In this document: positions 6,113 to 10,055 of the stretch, piece after piece
Layout of the letters: every line of letters starts with the position of its first letter
Numbering within the stretch: the first letter of the stretch is position 1
NCBI GenBank assembly: GCA_947624695.1
Contig: CANQLN010000031.1
Location: 1-10,055, forward strand
Source: an uncultured Bacilli bacterium
Lineage (GTDB): Bacteria > Bacillota_I > Bacilli_A > RF39 > UBA660
Direction: 5' to 3'
Length of the DNA: 10,055 nt
The notes under the pieces: generated by a model
The model's input: the letters and a program-made list of their open reading frames with translations, nothing else
Databases searched by the model: none
Told to the model about the DNA's origin: nothing
Program-made: the position numbers and the translations under genes

Positions 6113-9013
6113 ATGAAAATAGATAGAATTATTGGTAAAGCAAGAATGCTAGGTCTTTCTGCAGGTGATGCTGACAAAAGTAATGAACTTTTAAATATTG
6201 CCACTGCTTTAGGGTTATCTAAAGATGGTCATTATGATTTGGATGAAGTAGAAAATTCCTTAGATGCTATGTTAGAAGAGACAAATGAAACGACTACGAC
6301 GGAGGAAACTGAAGATTATGAAGATGAGCCTTTACAACATCGAAATGCTATGGATAAAAAGCCTGATAGTCAAAAATTAAGTGATGAAAGTAAAAATAGA
6401 ACTCAAGAAAAAGTTAATGAAGGTAGTTCTAAAATGAATGAAACAGAAAATAATGAGGAAGATTCTTCCGAGGCAGATGATAGCAAAGAAGAAAATAAGG
6501 ATGATAAAGAAAATGATGATTCTTCTAAAGAAGAATCTGAAAATGGGACAGAAAATGAGCCAAAAAGAAAACCTTTTCAATTAAAGAGAATTAAAGAAGG
6601 GGCTAAAGAAGGAGCCAAAGAAGCCGGAACAGCTGTCGTTAATGGGGCTAAAAATTTAATTGGTTTTATTATAAGACATCCTTTGGTAGCTATAGTAATC
6701 GGTATTGTCTTAATTGTTATTATTTTAGTATTGATGATGTTATTCGATACTGAAGATTTTACTGATGGATATTTTGATCAAACTTGTGATTTTAATTTAA
6801 CGTATGTTAATTATGATTGTATTGGAAATGAAGCTAATGTATCGATCAAAGACTTTGTTATTGGATCTGCTTATGCTTATTCCCAAGATTATGAATTTTC
6901 GGCGGGAGCTTATAAAGCTTTAATGATTGCGATAAAGACTAACACCTTAGCTGCTGGCGGTTATTCTAGTGCTTCTAAAATGGTAAATGCTACTTGTCCA
7001 GTTAGATATCAAAGTGTTCCAAGTGATGCCAAAAAAACTTTGGAAAAATATTATACCAGTATTGAAAGATACTTATATGTTTCAAGTTCTCATGATGGAG
7101 TAATTACTTCTTTAACAGGAGCTGACACTTTAAATATAAGTGATGAATACATTGCGAAAATTGCTAATTCTGAAAGTGGTAATTACAAATCAATTTTAAG
7201 AGAAGTTTATGGAGGAGGTAGAACTTCCTCAAGTTCTAGCACTTCTAAAATTGATACATCCAAAGAAACCATTTATATCGGGGATTCCCGGATGAATGGG
7301 ATGGCTGATTATGGTATTGTTGATAATGCCCATGTTGTTTATCATGGGGCTAATGGCTATTGTTGGTTTAGATATAATACAAATTATGGCTCATCTTGTG
7401 GGGTTACTTGGTATCGTAATGCAACAAATGATACTAATGGCATTGGGGCCATTAACTTAGCTAATCAAAAAATGAAAAGTGGCCAAAGTTATAATATTGT
7501 TATTTGGCTAGGGGTAAATGATACAGGGAATTTAAATAATTATTTTAATGTTTATAAAACTTTAGCGGAAGGGGAATGGAGCAATCATACTATTTATATT
7601 GCTCAAGTTGGTCCGGTAAAAGAAGAAATATATACGGCTACTTACTACCGAACTAATGACGAGGTAATTGAATTTAATAATAATATGGCTTCTTTAATTT
7701 CGGGAGCTGGTTTAAGTAATTTAATATATCTTGACTTAGGCTTAACTCAAGACTTTATTAACTGGGATGGTACAGATGGAGTTCATTATATAAAATCTGA
7801 TTATCAAAAAATATTTGATTTATTTCAATCTACAAGTGGCGTAAGCGGAAATAAAACTTTATATGATTTAGGATCATATTGTGAATTTCATAAAAAACAA
7901 AAAGGATCTGGATGTGAAGTTGGTTGGTGGTGGCCAATAGGTGAAAGAGGTACTTTTGAAAGAGGAGACGTCTTAACTGGAGATGCCGAGATTGTCAGTG
8001 TAGGAAATGGTTTAGACTTTGGTTGGCGTTATCATCCTATTCAACATGTATGGAAAAATCATGATGGTGAAGACCTTGAAGCGAGTATGGGAAGAAATGT
8101 AATAGCTCCCAAAAGTGGAACGGTTAAGACAGCAATAGATGGTTATGTTGATTATGCTGGAACCGGTAGCTGTGGTAATGAAATAGTTATTGATCATGGT
8201 GATGGCTTTACTACTAGATATTGTCACTTAAAACAAGGCTCTGTTTCTAAATATGTGTCCGAAGGAATGAGTGTAGTTCAAGGCCAAATAATTGCTCTAT
8301 CTGGAAATACTGGAGGAAGTACAGGTCCCCATTTACACTTTGAAGTAAGGATTAATAATAAACCGCAAAATCCTCTTAATTATATTAGTACAACCAATCC
8401 TCGTCCAGGAGCTAATGGCTGTGTATATAATTCTGATAAGTCTGGTATTTGTCGAGCTTTAAAAGATTTAGGGCTTTCGGATAATGCTACAGCGGGAATT
8501 TTAACTAATATTGCAGCTGAAGGTAAGTTTAAAACTAATAATCTAGAAGATTGTTACGAAACAAATATGTGCTGTAAAGTTAAAGGTAAAAATTATGGTT
8601 ATTGTATATATGGATCTTATATCGGAAATTTTGGTAATGATGCAGCTTATACAGCTGGAGTTGATAATGGTACTTATCAAAATTTCACTGTTGATCATGC
8701 CGGTTATGGTTTAATTCAATGGACAGATCAAGGAAGAAAAGCAGAATTGCTACAATATTATCAAAATCAAAAAGCTAATGGTCAAGCAAATTCTATTGCT
8801 GATACGAGATTACAAATTAGTTTTATGATGTATGAAATAAACAAAAATGGTTATTCAGGTTTAAGAGACCTTATTTATGGTGGATCAGCCTCAGCATATG
8901 ATATTGCTTATAGCTTTTGTGCTAATTATGAAATACCGGCCACAAGTTGTTCTGCCCGCGCTAATGGTTCATCCTCAGTTTTAACTTATGTAAGAAATAA
9001 TTGTAGTGATTAA
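6113..9013 (+). CDS. Membrane-anchored multidomain peptidoglycan remodelling enzyme (SpoIID-like, SGNH, M23, lysozyme-like)
   Basis: A 966-residue protein with one transmembrane helix (about 182-210). The N-terminal 180 residues should be cytoplasmic: a small helical domain (1-55), an acidic disordered Glu/Asp/Ser/Asn stretch (56-150), and a basic EGAK-repeat helix before the membrane. Outside, in order: (a) about 240-368, a SpoIID/LytB-like domain (AYKALMIAIKTNTL at 266-279 matches the family's ALKAQAxAARTYAL helix); (b) 385-572, an SGNH/GDSL-esterase-like domain with GDSR (390-393), GVND (467-470) and DGVH (D555, H558); (c) about 620-758, an M23 endopeptidase with H650-D654, H705 in YCHL and HLH (740-742), so all zinc and catalytic residues are present; (d) about 770-964, a phage-tail-lysozyme-like domain with E803 in NIAAEGKF and GYGLIQWT (864-871). 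The external part has 18 Cys, the internal part none. The start follows AAGGTGG by seven bases. It leads a two-gene operon and probably cuts or remodels the cell wall. Domains (b) and (c) are the surest; (a) is degenerate. Confidence 0.9.
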   Translation: MKIDRIIGKARMLGLSAGDADKSNELLNIATALGLSKDGHYDLDEVENSLDAMLEETNETTTTEETEDYEDEPLQHRNAMDKKPDSQKLSDESKNRTQEKVNEGSSKMNETENNEEDSSEADDSKEENKDDKENDDSSKEESENGTENEPKRKPFQLKRIKEGAKEGAKEAGTAVVNGAKNLIGFIIRHPLVAIVIGIVLIVIILVLMMLFDTEDFTDGYFDQTCDFNLTYVNYDCIGNEANVSIKDFVIGSAYAYSQDYEFSAGAYKALMIAIKTNTLAAGGYSSASKMVNATCPVRYQSVPSDAKKTLEKYYTSIERYLYVSSSHDGVITSLTGADTLNISDEYIAKIANSESGNYKSILREVYGGGRTSSSSSTSKIDTSKETIYIGDSRMNGMADYGIVDNAHVVYHGANGYCWFRYNTNYGSSCGVTWYRNATNDTNGIGAINLANQKMKSGQSYNIVIWLGVNDTGNLNNYFNVYKTLAEGEWSNHTIYIAQVGPVKEEIYTATYYRTNDEVIEFNNNMASLISGAGLSNLIYLDLGLTQDFINWDGTDGVHYIKSDYQKIFDLFQSTSGVSGNKTLYDLGSYCEFHKKQKGSGCEVGWWWPIGERGTFERGDVLTGDAEIVSVGNGLDFGWRYHPIQHVWKNHDGEDLEASMGRNVIAPKSGTVKTAIDGYVDYAGTGSCGNEIVIDHGDGFTTRYCHLKQGSVSKYVSEGMSVVQGQIIALSGNTGGSTGPHLHFEVRINNKPQNPLNYISTTNPRPGANGCVYNSDKSGICRALKDLGLSDNATAGILTNIAAEGKFKTNNLEDCYETNMCCKVKGKNYGYCIYGSYIGNFGNDAAYTAGVDNGTYQNFTVDHAGYGLIQWTDQGRKAELLQYYQNQKANGQANSIADTRLQISFMMYEINKNGYSGLRDLIYGGSASAYDIAYSFCANYEIPATSCSARANGSSSVLTYVRNNCSD

Positions 9014-9030
9014 AAGGAGGAAGAGTAAAA

Positions 9031-9972
9031 GTGAATAGTAAGCAAAAAATAATTATAATTATAATAATTGTTATATTAATTATAACCTCATCTCTTGCTA
9101 TATTTTTAAGTTTTAATATTAATAACAATAATCCATCTAATGATTTATCTCAAAATCAAAATGAAATTCCCGAAGAAAAAATAAGTAAAGAAATTAAATT
9201 ATTAACCAATGAAGAATGGTTCTTTGGAGTTCAAGATGTTATTAATAATTATTATACTAGACTTGAAAGTGGTGACAATTTAAACGTTTTTAATTTATTA
9301 GAAAGCAAATTTAGAGAAGATAATAATTTAACAGCTTCTAATGCTGCAACAGAATTAAATAGATTTAATTATACCCCAACATTTATTGCTGAAAAAATTT
9401 ACTATAATCCTAATAGTAGTATAACTTACTTTTTTGCTCAAGGATATACGGTAGACACTCCCATGGATGATGGAGATATAAAATATTATGAAAAAATAAA
9501 TTTTTTAGTAATAAGAGATAGTAATAATAAATATGTTTTAATACCTTTAGATGATAATATCGATATTGAAACCTATGCAGAAACTTATAATATAGAAAAA
9601 GTATATATTGATAATAATACTAGTTTTAAAACTAGTAGTCTTTCTCCTAGAAATAAGACGACATATTATATTAGTATATTTCAAGATTTATTGTATTTAG
9701 ATCCTAAGAAAGCTTATAATTTATTAGATGAAGAAACTCAAGAAATTTTTACTGATTATTCAACAAACAATGGTTACAATGAGTCTTTATTCTTGGAATA
9801 TCGTGATACTATATCTATTTATTTAACTAGATTATATGATAATATTGAAACCATTAATGAAGATGATAAAAAAATATATAAAAGAATGGATAACGATAGC
9901 AATACTATAACTATCACGGAAAATAATGTCATGGATTTTAAAATAGGTTTTAATTTTATTAATAATTATTAA
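9031..9972 (+). CDS. Membrane-anchored protein, possible tandem NTF2/VirB8-TcpC-like
   Basis: A 313-residue protein with a short basic start, one very hydrophobic helix (about 7-28), an Asn/Gln-rich linker (29-57) and a Cys-free extracellular part. The latter appears to hold two related domains. The first (about 62-185) opens with INNYYTRLESGDNLNVFNLL; the second (about 209-310) opens with YYISIFQDLLYLDPKKAYNLL. Both show a YY-helix, an acidic turn and an NLL helix, then alternating strands. This is what a duplicated NTF2-like fold looks like, and the anchor, domain count and length fit TcpC/Orf13 (VirB8-like) proteins of Gram-positive conjugation. The call is by pattern only; sequence identity to a named family is not evident. 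The GTG start at 9031 is behind a strong AAGGAGG (9014-9020). It begins 17 bases after the wall-enzyme stop, so the two are co-transcribed and probably work together. Confidence 0.8.
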   Translation: MNSKQKIIIIIIIVILIITSSLAIFLSFNINNNNPSNDLSQNQNEIPEEKISKEIKLLTNEEWFFGVQDVINNYYTRLESGDNLNVFNLLESKFREDNNLTASNAATELNRFNYTPTFIAEKIYYNPNSSITYFFAQGYTVDTPMDDGDIKYYEKINFLVIRDSNNKYVLIPLDDNIDIETYAETYNIEKVYIDNNTSFKTSSLSPRNKTTYYISIFQDLLYLDPKKAYNLLDEETQEIFTDYSTNNGYNESLFLEYRDTISIYLTRLYDNIETINEDDKKIYKRMDNDSNTITITENNVMDFKIGFNFINNY

Positions 9973-9994
9973 AATATTGGTGAATTTTGGAAAG

Positions 9995-10017
9995 GATATT
10001 CGAAATAGATATTCGAA
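9995..10017. repeat. Tandem 10-bp direct repeat GATATTCGAA
   Basis: GATATTCGAA occurs at 9995-10004 and 10008-10017, one repeat every 13 bases, and each copy contains the palindrome TTCGAA. It lies between the last stop codon and the probable terminator at the right edge. It may be a protein-binding site or chance; nothing ties it to a known regulator. Confidence 0.4.
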
Positions 10018-10034
10018 TTAAAAAAGTCAATAGC

Positions 10035-10055
10035 CAATAAAGGTAAACTTTATTG
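10035..10055. terminator. Probable terminator hairpin cut by the window edge
   Basis: CAATAAAG (10035-10042), loop GTAAA and CTTTATTG (10048-10055) form a perfect 8-bp stem reaching the last base. It is preceded by an A-rich run (10019-10025), so the stem could extend beyond the window and serve both directions. The downstream T-run cannot be seen. Confidence 0.5.

Noticed and set aside
6377..6580. Minus-strand frame of 67 codons rich in Phe and Ile.
   Set aside because: It is the complement of the acidic low-complexity stretch (GAA/GAT codons) of the wall enzyme, which automatically gives Phe and Ile codons on the other strand.
1..10055. Mycoplasma-type genetic code (TGA as Trp), considered because of the AT-rich composition.
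   Set aside because: Trp is encoded by TGG, none of the long genes contains an in-frame TGA, and uppS terminates at TGA right after its family's usual end.

Overview
The window is a compact, strongly AT-rich bacterial chromosome segment. It uses TGG for Trp, keeps TGA as a stop (uppS ends in TGA) and has GGAGG-type ribosome binding sites. A SpoVS homologue, an undecaprenyl diphosphate synthase and Firmicutes-style promoters point to a low-GC Firmicute, probably an uncultured gut or host-associated lineage near the Bacilli/RF39-like groups. That placement is inference. The standard code argues against a Mycoplasma-type (code 4) organism.

Layout. (1) 1-328 is the 3' end of an unrecognised gene. 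It ends at a perfect 22-bp palindrome that probably serves as a bidirectional terminator for it and for the converging minus-strand gene. (2) 357-803 (minus) is a membrane-anchored PepSY-domain protein. It is divergent from (3) a two-gene unit: a divergent peptide deformylase (926-1528) and an unrecognised protein with an HExxH metallopeptidase-like motif (1549-2613). (4) An extended -10 promoter precedes an HD-domain phosphohydrolase-like gene (2717-3232) tightly followed by uppS. (5) A promoter overlapping the uppS stop drives a six-TM membrane protein, then a weak hairpin, then a CapA-family metallophosphatase with an N-terminal anchor. (6) spoVS (5777-6037) is closed by a good terminator. 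(7) A new promoter starts a two-gene unit: a 966-residue anchored multidomain cell-wall enzyme, and 17 bases later a 313-residue anchored protein with what looks like two tandem NTF2/VirB8-like domains. The window ends in a small direct repeat and the start of a probable terminator.

The common theme is the cell envelope: lipid carrier synthesis (UppS), a CapA-type surface enzyme, membrane proteins, and a large wall-remodelling enzyme. The last two genes are the most interesting part. The enzyme stacks a SpoIID-like domain, an SGNH-esterase-like domain, an M23 endopeptidase and a lysozyme-like domain behind one transmembrane helix. Its order with the downstream VirB8/TcpC-like protein resembles the wall hydrolase-TcpC pair of Gram-positive conjugation systems, while SpoIID, M23 and the neighbouring SpoVS recall sporulation. 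No gene-free stretch exceeds 300 bases. No tRNA, rRNA, CRISPR array or transposase was seen.
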